Of a DNA stretch of 10,525 nt, positions 1 to 7,124 are shown piece by piece; the first letter of the stretch is position 1, and each line of letters starts with the position of its first letter. The notes beneath the pieces are model-generated. The model worked only from the letters and a program-made list of their open reading frames with translations. It searched no databases and was not told the DNA's origin. The DNA lies in contig CAMUHA010000120.1 in the NCBI GenBank assembly GCA_947088515.1, forward strand, positions 1 through 10,525, written 5' to 3'. The position numbers and the translations under genes are program-made. The DNA comes from an uncultured bacterium. Its GTDB lineage: Bacteria > Bacillota > Clostridia > Lachnospirales > Lachnospiraceae.

Positions 1-2
1 AT

Positions 3-854
3 CCCGTGTATGTGCAAGCCGATATTGACGTGTATCAGTTTTTCCAAAGTCAAGGCGCAAACATCTATAACCCGGCAAGTGATTTTACGGGTTACAATGC
101 CTGCTATCTCTACAAAGGTACGGTTTCCACTTCAAGAAAACAAAGTGACCTGTCCGACAAAGGAATTGTGCTTGCGCCGCATAAGGGTTTTATCCCCTCA
201 AAGACGTGGCTAGCCTGCCGCATACGGTGTCTGAACAACCGACAGTCCACAAAGACCTGTAAACCAAAAAATTCATGGCTCGTTGGCAAAGTAAAATGCG
301 GCAACTGCGGTTATGCACTGACAATCCGCAAGGCAAAAACAAAATGGGGACGTTACTTTGTTTGCAGCCAGTCGGGAAGTCGGGGAAGCAACTGTACCGG
401 GGCGGGCTGTACGATTTACGCAGACGTTTTGGAGGAATATATGCTTGGCACAATCAAAGAAAGACTGTCGGAATTTCAAAAACTCTCCTGCCTATCTGAC
501 ACATGGGAAAAGGGAATGCAAGCATTCCCCAAAAAGCATATGACGAAAAAAATCCGTCTGACACAGATTGAGGAAGAAATCGAAGAACTTCTCTCCAAAG
601 TGTCCGGGGCAAGCGGCGTTCTGATGAAGTACATAGACGAAAAAATATCAGAATTGGACGCAGAGCGGAAAGCCTTGCAGGAAGAAATCGTTACGGCAAA
701 TGTCACAGACACAGAGGGCAGATTGAAGCAGATAACCAATCATGTAAAAACATGGGAAACGCTCTCTTTCGAGGACAGACAGGCGGTAGTCGATACGCTT
801 ATCAAAGTTATTCGCATTGCAGACGGAAACATTGAAATCAATTGGAACATTTAA
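3..854 (+). CDS. Large serine recombinase, C-terminal part (5' end outside window)
   Basis: This is the C-terminal part of a large serine recombinase (site-specific integrase/transposase of mobile elements, which cuts and rejoins DNA at att sites). The catalytic N-terminal resolvase domain lies before the window; the frame is already open at base 3. Visible parts, numbered from the Val at base 6: the end of the 'recombinase' domain (motif YVQADIDVYQFF near the start), then a zinc beta-ribbon with KCGNCG (C98, C101), FVC (C120) and SNC (C130), then a charged coiled-coil stretch (about residues 185-245), and the usual tail ending in IRIADGNIEINWNI. The length after the zinc ribbon is normal, so the 3' end appears intact. 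No clear U-rich terminator follows. The family assignment is firm; which element it moves cannot be told from here. Confidence 0.93.
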   Translation, partial: PVYVQADIDVYQFFQSQGANIYNPASDFTGYNACYLYKGTVSTSRKQSDLSDKGIVLAPHKGFIPSKTWLACRIRCLNNRQSTKTCKPKNSWLVGKVKCGNCGYALTIRKAKTKWGRYFVCSQSGSRGSNCTGAGCTIYADVLEEYMLGTIKERLSEFQKLSCLSDTWEKGMQAFPKKHMTKKIRLTQIEEEIEELLSKVSGASGVLMKYIDEKISELDAERKALQEEIVTANVTDTEGRLKQITNHVKTWETLSFEDRQAVVDTLIKVIRIADGNIEINWNI

Positions 855-911
855 CAAATAGCCATGAAAATCTACGCCGCACAGTTTTGAGGAAAGTTTA
901 ATAAAAATCTG

Positions 912-941
912 TTGATAAGCCAATACTAAATACCGTATAAT
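912..941 (+). promoter_or_regulatory. Sigma-70/SigA-type promoter before antitoxin-like gene
   Basis: A -35 box TTGATA (912-917), an 18-base spacer and a perfect -10 box TATAAT (936-941). Transcription would begin about base 948, inside the inverted repeat at 942-981, so a repressor bound to that repeat would block initiation. The first recognisable gene downstream is the antitoxin-like frame at 1065. Prediction from sequence only. Confidence 0.65.
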
Positions 942-981
942 AGAGTAAATAATTCTATAAAAGCACAGAATTATTTACTCT
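942..981. repeat. Perfect 15-bp inverted repeat over the predicted start site
   Basis: Arms AGAGTAAATAATTCT (942-956) and its exact reverse complement (967-981) are separated by a 10-base loop. The left arm begins directly after the -10 box. It is not followed by a T-run, so it is a poor intrinsic terminator for the recombinase. It could be an operator, for example for toxin-antitoxin autorepression, or a 5' hairpin of the transcript. Confidence 0.8.
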
Positions 982-1035
982 CGCGACATTCGCCAAATAT
1001 GTGCGTAAACGCACATGCTTGGCTCATTGTTCGCG
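982..1035. repeat. Extended dyad centred on AA dinucleotide
   Basis: The core is ATGTGCGTAAACGCACAT (999-1016): perfect 8-bp arms around a central AA (1007-1008). After a 2-base mismatch on each side the symmetry resumes exactly with GCCAA (992-996) and TTGGC (1019-1023). A further CGCGA (982-986) and TCGCG (1031-1035) pair less regularly. Possible roles are an operator, a structured RNA leader, or an att-like crossover site for the serine recombinase whose gene ends about 150 bases upstream. The symmetry is directly visible; the role is unknown. Confidence 0.75.
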
Positions 1036-1047
1036 GAAATCAACAAT
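1026..1047. repeat. Short 6-bp inverted repeat upstream of RBS
   Basis: Arms ATTGTT (1026-1031) and AACAAT (1042-1047) with a 10-base loop, ending just before the ribosome binding site AAGGAAG (1051-1057). It is the third stem in a row after those at 942-981 and 982-1035. On its own it could be chance. Confidence 0.4.
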
Positions 1048-1064
1048 CGAAAGGAAGTGATACT

Positions 1065-1268
1065 ATGGCGCCTGCAGCACAGGCAATCAGAAATCAGGAA
1101 ATCCTAAAAACTGAATATTCCGAAAAAGCAGCCATAGGCGCATTATATGACGAACTCTCCAAGGGAATAGAAAGTCTGAAAAAAGGCGATGTTTATACGG
1201 TCGATGAAGCTACGGGTTATATGATTGAGGGATTGGAGACCGTTTCAAGCCTTACAGTACATATTTAA
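1065..1268 (+). CDS. Antitoxin-like small protein with altered C-terminus
   Basis: A 67-residue frame starting at ATG 1065, chosen because AAGGAAG (1051-1057) sits seven bases before it; an upstream in-frame ATG at 999 lies inside the dyad and has no ribosome binding site. The N-terminal 45 or so residues (MAPAAQAIRNQEIL to DVYTVDEA) look like a small acidic antitoxin of the RelB/Phd-like kind that precedes RelE/ParE toxins; no exact family is claimed. The last 20 or so residues, ending SSLTVHI, do not look like an antitoxin tail. They overlap, in another frame, sequence that encodes the C-terminal part of a RelE/ParE toxin. The best reading is that a deletion removed the antitoxin's end and the toxin's start. 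Whether the shortened protein still binds DNA or a toxin is unknown. Confidence 0.55.
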   Translation: MAPAAQAIRNQEILKTEYSEKAAIGALYDELSKGIESLKKGDVYTVDEATGYMIEGLETVSSLTVHI

Positions 1269-1372
1269 TCTTTTTTGTCGTGGAGGATTCCACCATTACG
1301 GTAATCCGGGTCTTGAAAGACCGCATGTATTGGCAATCCATTATCAAGAAGATGCAGAAAATCAACAGATAG
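1229..1372 (+). pseudogene. RelE/ParE-family toxin remnant (C-terminal part)
   Basis: In the frame beginning at base 1229 (a TGA closes it at 1226-1228) the translation runs GIGDRFKPYSTYLIFFVV, then EDSTITVIRVLKDRMYWQSI, then IKKMQKINR and a TAG at 1370-1372. The pattern YLIFF-VVED-TVIRVL-R-W-I is the classic last two beta strands of RelE/ParE mRNA-interferase or gyrase toxins. The N-terminal half, including any start codon, is missing, so the toxin is dead. It overlaps the end of the antitoxin-like gene in a different frame, which places the deletion joint near 1200-1230. The following bases 1373-1596 are AT-rich with no supported gene. Confidence 0.75.
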
Positions 1373-1596
1373 ATTTACTTCAATCCTCCCGTTTTGGTGA
1401 AGCCCTGCGCATCGTCCAGGATAAGCTGGATTCCAAAAATTTCTATGCCTTTAATCCGGAATTTGACAAGTGCAAAAACTAAAAAATCTTATTTTATAAG
1501 CATTTTAACATTCAATCCGAGAAGATATTTTTCTATCTAAGATTAGTTACTGAGCTATTTTAAACAAACCATACTGATTTAAGTAAATTCAAAAGA

Positions 1597-1632
1597 GGGA
1601 AAGCATCAGCCATTATTGACCGACGCTTTCCC
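1597..1632 (-). terminator. Strong rho-independent terminator (minus strand)
   Basis: Read on the minus strand, a 15-bp stem (three G-U pairs) starting GGGAAAGCGTC closes on a 6-base AATAAT loop. The return arm ends GATGCTTTCCC and is followed by TCTTTTG, a short U-rich tail. It lies 58 bases past the stop of the ABC-transporter remnant and was probably that operon's terminator. The plus-strand side lacks a T-run. Confidence 0.75.
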
Positions 1633-1689
1633 CTTATTCGCTTATCTCTTCACTCTCCAAGTGTGACATACAATACACTGCCAAAATCG

Positions 1690-1815
1690 CTAACCGTAAA
1701 ACCAAGATTGCTTTGAAAATAACTCCGTATATAATCCACCTTTACTGTACAATTCGTCATGTGTTCCATACTCAATGGTCTGCCCGTTACTAAACACCGC
1801 TATTAAATCACAAAA
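1690..1815 (-). pseudogene. ABC transporter ATP-binding protein remnant (last 42 codons)
   Basis: Minus-strand translation from 1815 reads DLIAVFSNGQTIEYGTHDEL, then YSKGGLYTELFSKQSWFYG and a TAG stop at 1690-1692. This is the end of an ABC exporter nucleotide-binding domain: after the H-loop these proteins run A-D-x-I-x-V-F-x-N-G-x-I-x-E-x-G-T-H-D-E-L, then x-G-G-x-Y-x-E-L-F-x-x-Q. A TAA at 1816-1818 closes the frame upstream and no Walker A, signature or Walker B motif is present, so about 90% of the gene is gone. The family pattern points to an export ABC protein (peptide, bacteriocin or drug type). A strong terminator follows at 1597-1632. Confidence 0.8.
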
Positions 1816-1880
1816 TTAATCATAATATCTATATTTGTGCAGCATTAAATTTCCAAATAATTACTCTGTATCAAGAAAGA

Positions 1881-2333
1881 TTACAAAATTCGAGCTGGCT
1901 GTGAAACAACTGTACAATTGTCAGGTATATTTGAAGTAACAACTGCTCCGGCTCCGATTTTTACATTATTGCCAATTTTTATATCCCCAATAATAATGGC
2001 TCCAGCGCCAATCAGACAATTATTTCCGATTACTGGCGCCTTTCTGTTTACTTCTCCAATGGTTACGTTTTGATAAATACAGCACTTTTCTCCAATTACT
2101 GCATATCGTGAAATAAAAATTCCATGCAGCCCATGAGGAAGCATAGGCACATCATTAAATATTGTATCAGAACCAATATATCCCCCATGCCGGTGCGAAC
2201 ATCTACTTAACATAAATGTTATTACTTTTTTTACAGTTTTATTTTCCATCCTTTGCTTTAGCCAGTATAATCGCCAGAAATTAACTAAATTGTCTCCTCT
2301 TGAATAGTCAATTATCCATCCTTTTATATTCAT
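1881..2333 (-). CDS. Serine O-acetyltransferase-like hexapeptide-repeat acyltransferase
   Basis: A 150-residue protein of the left-handed beta-helix (hexapeptide repeat) acyltransferase family, closest in pattern to CysE-type serine acetyltransferases. These move an acetyl group from acetyl-CoA to a hydroxyl. Residues 1-50 form a short helical, basic lead. PMLPHGLHGIFIS (63-75) carries the likely catalytic histidines H67 and H70. From about 72 to 140 there are repeated [IV]-G-x-x-x-x-I units (VIGEKC, VIGNNC, LIGAGA, IIGDIK, KIGNNV, KIGAGA). The tail SQPARIL matches the family's usual 'G-x-P-A-R-I' end. True CysE is longer and has a fuller N-terminal helical domain, so this may modify a sugar or a peptide instead. 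The start has GGAG eight bases upstream. Cytoplasmic. The neighbouring ABC-exporter scrap hints at a former export or biosynthesis cluster, but the link is only by position. Confidence 0.85.
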   Translation of the reverse strand: MNIKGWIIDYSRGDNLVNFWRLYWLKQRMENKTVKKVITFMLSRCSHRHGGYIGSDTIFNDVPMLPHGLHGIFISRYAVIGEKCCIYQNVTIGEVNRKAPVIGNNCLIGAGAIIIGDIKIGNNVKIGAGAVVTSNIPDNCTVVSQPARIL

Positions 2334-2364
2334 AATATATCTCCGTTGAAGTCTGTTTTTTCAT

Positions 2365-2393
2365 AGTTTATGCCTGTATATAAAATCTGTTAA
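2365..2393 (-). promoter_or_regulatory. Candidate promoter of acetyltransferase
   Basis: On the minus strand, TTAACA (2393-2388), a 17-base spacer and TAAACT (2370-2365), ending about 30 bases before the acetyltransferase start. The -35 matches five of six consensus bases and the -10 four of six. This supports separate transcription from the lipoprotein gene behind it. Confidence 0.35.
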
Positions 2394-2452
2394 GTCGATG
2401 AAAAATTTTTTAAATGATTATTTTCCATTCCCTTTTAAGAACATGATAAATT

Positions 2453-3382
2453 CTATTCTGTTACTAATACATAGTTTGCATTTCCGTAAAATCTATTTTT
2501 ACCAGCATTTTCTTTCTTCCATTCTGCACTGAATTCATAAACTTTCCCTGCCTGCAGGGATAATACAGGCGTCTTATAATAATATGTAATAATTTTTTCT
2601 TCCATTGCCAAGTCATTATTTATATCCGCAACATTCCATCTACGAACAGTTAAAATATCAGGAGCAATTTTTGTGGAAAAACCATATAATGCCCCATCTA
2701 TGTTATTATATTCTGGTACCTTAAGCTTTACTATAGAATTGCCTGCCTCTTCTAATGGCGCTACACCGCAGGCTGTAACACCTGTGCCTTCTCCTTTTTC
2801 TTCTACATTCCAAGAATAGTTTCCAGACCGAAGCTCTATGCAATTAGTTTGTTCAGACAACACACCCCAAAGCTCAAAATTGGGGACTTCCGTTAGCAGA
2901 ATATCTTCCTGTCCTGAACCTTCATCTCCAGATAAAGGAGTAATTTCCTCTGCCTTATATTTTGCAATCCCCTGTTCATCTTCCTGATGTAGATTTTGCA
3001 TTAAGATATGAATAGCTGTTCCTCCTTGTAAGCTGGCTGCTTCCGTTATTTCATCCAATCCAGTTACAATAAACACTCCTGGATAATCATCTGAATCTGA
3101 ACTGATTAAAAGTGAATTCCCGTTATTCTCTTTCACATGTGCCTTAATACCAACAAGTTCTGTTCCCATTGCTTCAATGTCTGTATCTGTAGAAGATAAT
3201 TGTTTGTCCTCCATAACTATATCTTTAGAATATACGCCATCATCATTGCCTTCTTCAGTAAGATCTTCCATTGAAAAGCTTGAACTGCTATCTATACTGT
3301 TGCTTTCCTTGGTTTTTTCAGAACAAGCGCTTATTCCCATTGTGATGACAAATACAATCCCACATACTAATACCTTTTTCAT
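2453..3382 (-). CDS. Secreted lipoprotein of unknown function
   Basis: A 309-residue protein with a clear lipoprotein signal: two lysines at the start (MKK), a hydrophobic core, and lipobox I-S-A-C with the lipid-bearing cysteine at C20. It should sit on the outer face of the cell membrane. Residues 21-72 are a serine/acid-rich linker, typical between lipid anchor and domain. Residues 73-150 (from TELVGIKAHV to EEITPL) look like a small beta-rich domain resembling DUF3221-type domains of Bacillus lipoproteins; this match is tentative. Residues 168-309 form a second beta-rich domain with LRSGNYSWNV and a late KTPVLSLQAGKVYEFSAEW segment, similar in style to YhfM-like lipoproteins. The ribosome binding site AAAGGAGA lies seven bases before the ATG. 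No enzyme motif is visible. The gene stands alone between the AAA+ operon and the acetyltransferase. Confidence 0.85.
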   Translation of the reverse strand: MKKVLVCGIVFVITMGISACSEKTKESNSIDSSSSFSMEDLTEEGNDDGVYSKDIVMEDKQLSSTDTDIEAMGTELVGIKAHVKENNGNSLLISSDSDDYPGVFIVTGLDEITEAASLQGGTAIHILMQNLHQEDEQGIAKYKAEEITPLSGDEGSGQEDILLTEVPNFELWGVLSEQTNCIELRSGNYSWNVEEKGEGTGVTACGVAPLEEAGNSIVKLKVPEYNNIDGALYGFSTKIAPDILTVRRWNVADINNDLAMEEKIITYYYKTPVLSLQAGKVYEFSAEWKKENAGKNRFYGNANYVLVTE

Positions 3383-3427
3383 AAATTTTCTCCTTTCAGC
3401 TTTTTATATCCTTAACCCAATACCTAA

Positions 3428-3456
3428 TATATATACTAAAGATACGATTATCTTAA
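3428..3456 (-). promoter_or_regulatory. Weak candidate promoter of lipoprotein gene
   Basis: On the minus strand, TTAAGA (3456-3451), a 17-base spacer and TATATA (3433-3428), about 45 bases before the lipoprotein ATG. A small hairpin (AAGATA/TATCTT, 3439-3454, 4-base loop) overlaps it and is too weak to call a terminator for the large gene that ends at 3495. No clear terminator was found in 3383-3494. Confidence 0.3.
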
Positions 3457-3494
3457 GCTATTTTGAGTAATTGATATAAAAATTTGCTTGATTG

Positions 3495-6400
3495 TTACTT
3501 TTTATTCAGCTTGCCTGTCGCCTCCAGGATTTCTTTTCTAGTCAGGTACTTCTTCTTGTTATCGTTATCCATGACCGCTTTCACAAGTCGTTCCATCGCA
3601 TCCTTATTCAACTCAATAATACGTATTGCCTCTTTCAACTGTTCTGATAAAATCCGGTTGATTAGCTCTTTTGCCTTTTCGTCATATTTATACTCTATCT
3701 CTCCAGCTTTAAATCCTCTCCCTCTTATCACGGCCAATCCGATTTCTTCTTCATACATTCCAAACTTACACACCATATTTGCAGCAATGTTTGTAGCATA
3801 CTCCAAATCACCAGCCGGGCCATGTGTCAGACCATCTTCTATTTCCAATACATTTGCAAATATCATTTCGGCTGCCCTGCCTCCTAATGCAGCACAAATC
3901 CTCTCCAGATAATATTTTTTGGTCGAATCGCTTTCCCCTGCTCCAGGCCGCACATATCCACCGTGCTCCCCTCTTGCCACAATGCTCATATAAGCAGGGG
4001 GTCTGTCATTGTATAGGTCAACCAAGGCATGCCCTGCCTCGTGATATGCGGTTCGCTCTACCTCCTTTGGAGACCTATCAACCCTTTCCTCACCCAGAAT
4101 ACGTTTTTCAAATATCTCATCAAACAAGTCGTCTTTAATCGTGCAGCCTGACCGAATCCCCTCCCGCAAAGCTGCCTCAACTACTTGCTCAAGAACTGCC
4201 GGACTCAATCCCTCAGACCTGTCAACAATACTTTTTAACTTTTCATCCGAAATTTGAAACATATCGCTCTGCTTTTTAATGAGTTTTTCCAGCATCCATC
4301 TTCTTCCCTTCTCATCCAAATTGTCCATCTTGAACGGCAAATCAAAACGCCGTTGGAGAGCGAAGTCAATTTTGTTTCCAAGATTCGTGGTTGCCATAAC
4401 AAATACCGGCTTACTGTCTACTTTTTTAAACCCATCCATCTCGGTCAGTAATGCGTTCAGGACCGGATTTGGAGCATTTGAATATTCCCGTTTCATACCG
4501 ATAATATCAATTTCATCAATGAACAGGATTGCAGGTGCATATTTTCTTGCAATACGAAATTCATCCTGTACCTTCTCAGGACCTCCATTAAGCAGCTCAC
4601 TTGCACTGATGGACAAAAAATTCACTCCGGATTCCGAGGCCACAACCTTTGCAAGGGAGGTCTTGCCAGTTCCCGGAGGTCCATACAGCAGAATTCCCCT
4701 TGGTCTCACACCGCTTTCCTTATACTTCTTAGGATTCCGGAGATAATTAATAAAAAGTTCAAGCTCCTTTTTAAGATACTCTGACACATAAATATCATCC
4801 CAGCTTTTATTCGGACGCAGTTCATCAGACAGCATTGAAGACTTATCCTCAGACTCCACTGCCGTTTCAAGTTTGAAATTGCAAAAAATGATACTTCCAA
4901 CATTGGTCTTCTCATCAAATTCTTTTTTGGTTTCATATGTTAGAACCTGATGCCGCGCTGTCAGTGTCTCCATCACCACCTGACAGCATACATTCTTGTA
5001 GGTATCCTCCAGCTGGCTTCTAAAATATTTACTCTCAATAAATCCTCCAACCCCTCTTTTCATAAGGGAATTTTTTTCTTTTTCCGTATAGACATGTCCA
5101 CGACTTCCATCCAAAATATAAACTGGGATTTCTTTATCTTCCTCCCGTAGTTTTAAGAAAACATCCCGTCCAACCGTCCTAGCATCCATAACATTCAGTT
5201 CGTTTCCCGCATTTTCAAAACCATATATGTAGTCAATGACTGCAAAAAGGACATTTTCCTTATGGACCATTTTCATAAACTCATGGATATCCACAGTGTT
5301 CTTCACACATACATTATTATTTTTTATCCTGCTGACCGATTCATATTTCACTGTTCCAAAGACAGGAATTACACAGTTCCTTTCCCCAAAGTAGAAGTCT
5401 CTGATTTCCTCTGCGGTATCTTCAAAATCACATTTCCATTCGATTCTTTTAACCATACCACTTTCATCCAGCCCCTGCTTTTCCTCTACCAGTTTCAAAA
5501 ACTCATACATTTCCTTATTAATGAACTTGCCTGCTATTTTGGAAGCGTTCCTGGCATCTGCGCTTCCACCCATGGAATATAATACGGTCCTGGCCAGATG
5601 TTCTTTTCCCTGCTTTAGGTCATAGCCAAATTTCTTTTCTATTTTTTTCAACCGATTCTTGATATCCTTCTCCACCAGTTCAAGAATTGCATCTGCTTTT
5701 AAATGATTCAGCATCAGAACTGTGTATGAAGACATTCTTGAAAGTATTTCCGGAGGGAAATAAGGCTGTCTGGTTTCCAAATCTTTTGCCTTCTCCAGCG
5801 CATCAATCACCACTTTATCCGGAAGCAACGTAAGATTTTCATTCTTTGCATCATTGTAAAGCTGCCGTCCTGCATTGGTTGTAAAAAAAATAATAGTGTC
5901 TTTAAACGACACATTCTTTTCATGAAATCTATCCCTGCAGACTCCTTCATCCAAAATCTGCAAAAAGATTCGTATGACACCGCTGCCTGCTTTTTCTATT
6001 TCATCAAACAAAAGAACACATCGTGGATTTTTATCCACAAATTCTGTAAGCAATCCCCCGGTATCAGTATCTTTATACTGACGAGACCAACCATGCAGAT
6101 CTCTTTCTGCATGGTCCCCAGAATACCCTGCCATATCAAACTGTTTAAAAGGAAAGCCTAATTTCTTGGCAAACAATTTAGCCATAAAAGTTTTTCCCAC
6201 CCCCGGAGGTCCCGCTAAAAGGTATGCGTTTCTGGGCCCTCCTTTATTTGGTTGCAACCGGATTGTCAATTCCCTGTCAAAATATGCTGCCCTCAACTTC
6301 TCAATAGCCACATCTTGTCCAAAAACCATCCCCTTCAGTTCATATTCCACAGCTCCGGCCTGCATCAAAAGCTGCTGCATGGAAATTTCTTCCTTTATCC

Positions 6401-7124
6401 CCGCCTCCGCTTCTTCCGTTTCAATGACTTCGGGCTTTGGATAACGGTTAGACAGTCGATTCACAAAATCGGCCACGGCAGACGGATTATACCCAATAGC
6501 GTTCTCCTCTTTTAAATCCTTATAGATATCTGTCAATTTGCTTAAGTTCACATCAGAAAGACATCTTTCCAAATGTCTTTTCAGATTGGTTGCTGCTGCG
6601 CTCCTGATGCTGTCGTTTTGTTTCGATTTGATGGTATGGATACATTTTTTCATATCTTCTGCTATCATCCAGTATTTTGTTGGTCCTGTATTTTTTTTCC
6701 GGTTGGCATCTATCCATTTGTCAAATTCTTCATCAATATCCTCTTCTTCCATCCCTCTTTTATCAGAAAAAAGCTCCGGATTTTCTGCTTCAGACGCATC
6801 GCCGAAAGGCAAAAAACCATCTTCCTCCCAACTCACATCCTCCAAATAGTCGGCACTCTCACCCAGATACACCAAATCCCCCAGGTATTCTTCCGCTTCT
6901 TTTATAGCATACCGCAGGCTGCCCGGCACATCTTCTGCCTCCTCCTCAATTTCGCTCCGATATTCAAAGCGGCGAAATTTTGAATTTGGATACTTGTTTG
7001 TCTGCTCAGAGCATTTTAGCCATTCATTAAAAATTCCGGTCTTTCTGCCGCATTTTACTGCGTAAATCATTTTTTTCAATTCTCTTTCCTCCTCCGGTAT
7101 TTCATGCTTTTCTAAATCTTCCAT
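3495..7124 (-). CDS. Hybrid-binding-domain / ClpB-like AAA+ / pseudo-receiver / FtsH-like AAA+ M41 protease
   Basis: A 1209-residue multi-domain ATP-dependent protease. Residues 17-55: RNase H1-type hybrid-binding (viroplasmin) domain, YAVKCGRKTGIF with W35, C38 and KFRRF. 56-255: acidic and helical, unrecognised. 258-560: AAA+ of the ClpB-D2/ClpX kind, Walker A GPPGVGKT (305-312), Walker B LLFDEIEKA (D374, E375), sensor-1 N417, arginine finger near R463, sensor-2 near R525. 583-710: receiver-like, with D631 at the phospho-acceptor place but no acidic pair. 774-1010: FtsH-like AAA+, GPPGTGKT (815-822), LFIDEID (867-873), N914, RRFD (925-928). 1024-1209: M41 zinc protease, HEAGH (1028-1032), third metal ligand D1106 in GPAGDLEYAT. 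There is no transmembrane segment, so unlike FtsH it should be cytosolic. The pore loop of the second AAA+ (ELLNGGPEK) lacks the usual aromatic. The start shares one base with the preceding stop (TAATG). TTG codon 16 and M19 are possible later starts behind GGAGGAGG (7095-7088). Confidence 0.93.
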   Translation of the reverse strand: MEDLEKHEIPEEERELKKMIYAVKCGRKTGIFNEWLKCSEQTNKYPNSKFRRFEYRSEIEEEAEDVPGSLRYAIKEAEEYLGDLVYLGESADYLEDVSWEEDGFLPFGDASEAENPELFSDKRGMEEEDIDEEFDKWIDANRKKNTGPTKYWMIAEDMKKCIHTIKSKQNDSIRSAAATNLKRHLERCLSDVNLSKLTDIYKDLKEENAIGYNPSAVADFVNRLSNRYPKPEVIETEEAEAGIKEEISMQQLLMQAGAVEYELKGMVFGQDVAIEKLRAAYFDRELTIRLQPNKGGPRNAYLLAGPPGVGKTFMAKLFAKKLGFPFKQFDMAGYSGDHAERDLHGWSRQYKDTDTGGLLTEFVDKNPRCVLLFDEIEKAGSGVIRIFLQILDEGVCRDRFHEKNVSFKDTIIFFTTNAGRQLYNDAKNENLTLLPDKVVIDALEKAKDLETRQPYFPPEILSRMSSYTVLMLNHLKADAILELVEKDIKNRLKKIEKKFGYDLKQGKEHLARTVLYSMGGSADARNASKIAGKFINKEMYEFLKLVEEKQGLDESGMVKRIEWKCDFEDTAEEIRDFYFGERNCVIPVFGTVKYESVSRIKNNNVCVKNTVDIHEFMKMVHKENVLFAVIDYIYGFENAGNELNVMDARTVGRDVFLKLREEDKEIPVYILDGSRGHVYTEKEKNSLMKRGVGGFIESKYFRSQLEDTYKNVCCQVVMETLTARHQVLTYETKKEFDEKTNVGSIIFCNFKLETAVESEDKSSMLSDELRPNKSWDDIYVSEYLKKELELFINYLRNPKKYKESGVRPRGILLYGPPGTGKTSLAKVVASESGVNFLSISASELLNGGPEKVQDEFRIARKYAPAILFIDEIDIIGMKREYSNAPNPVLNALLTEMDGFKKVDSKPVFVMATTNLGNKIDFALQRRFDLPFKMDNLDEKGRRWMLEKLIKKQSDMFQISDEKLKSIVDRSEGLSPAVLEQVVEAALREGIRSGCTIKDDLFDEIFEKRILGEERVDRSPKEVERTAYHEAGHALVDLYNDRPPAYMSIVARGEHGGYVRPGAGESDSTKKYYLERICAALGGRAAEMIFANVLEIEDGLTHGPAGDLEYATNIAANMVCKFGMYEEEIGLAVIRGRGFKAGEIEYKYDEKAKELINRILSEQLKEAIRIIELNKDAMERLVKAVMDNDNKKKYLTRKEILEATGKLNKK

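Noticed and set aside
999..1064. Upstream start for the antitoxin-like gene (MCVNAHAW...)
   Set aside because: This ATG lies within the palindrome and has no Shine-Dalgarno sequence; the ATG at 1065 has AAGGAAG at good spacing.
1225..1482. Plus-strand open frame of 85 codons
   Set aside because: It runs out of frame across the clear RelE/ParE C-terminal coding stretch, has no ribosome binding site at its start, and its translation resembles nothing.
1504..1550. AT-rich small hairpins (AGATA/TATCT) in the spacer
   Set aside because: Stems of five A-T-rich pairs are expected by chance in such AT-rich DNA.
3439..3454. Hairpin AAGATA-CGAT-TATCTT as terminator of the protease operon
   Set aside because: It has only six mostly A-T pairs and no proper T-run; it also overlaps a possible promoter.
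4279..4746. Long plus-strand open frames opposite the AAA+ protease (also 3484-3912, 5262-5582, 6538-6983)
   Set aside because: They are antisense to well-supported motifs (Walker boxes, HEAGH), are rich in F, S and L as complements of coding DNA usually are, and lack ribosome binding sites.
4706..4936. Minus-strand overlapping frame of 76 codons within the protease gene
   Set aside because: It is in a different frame across the Walker A region of the second AAA+ module, which is clearly coding; a shadow frame.
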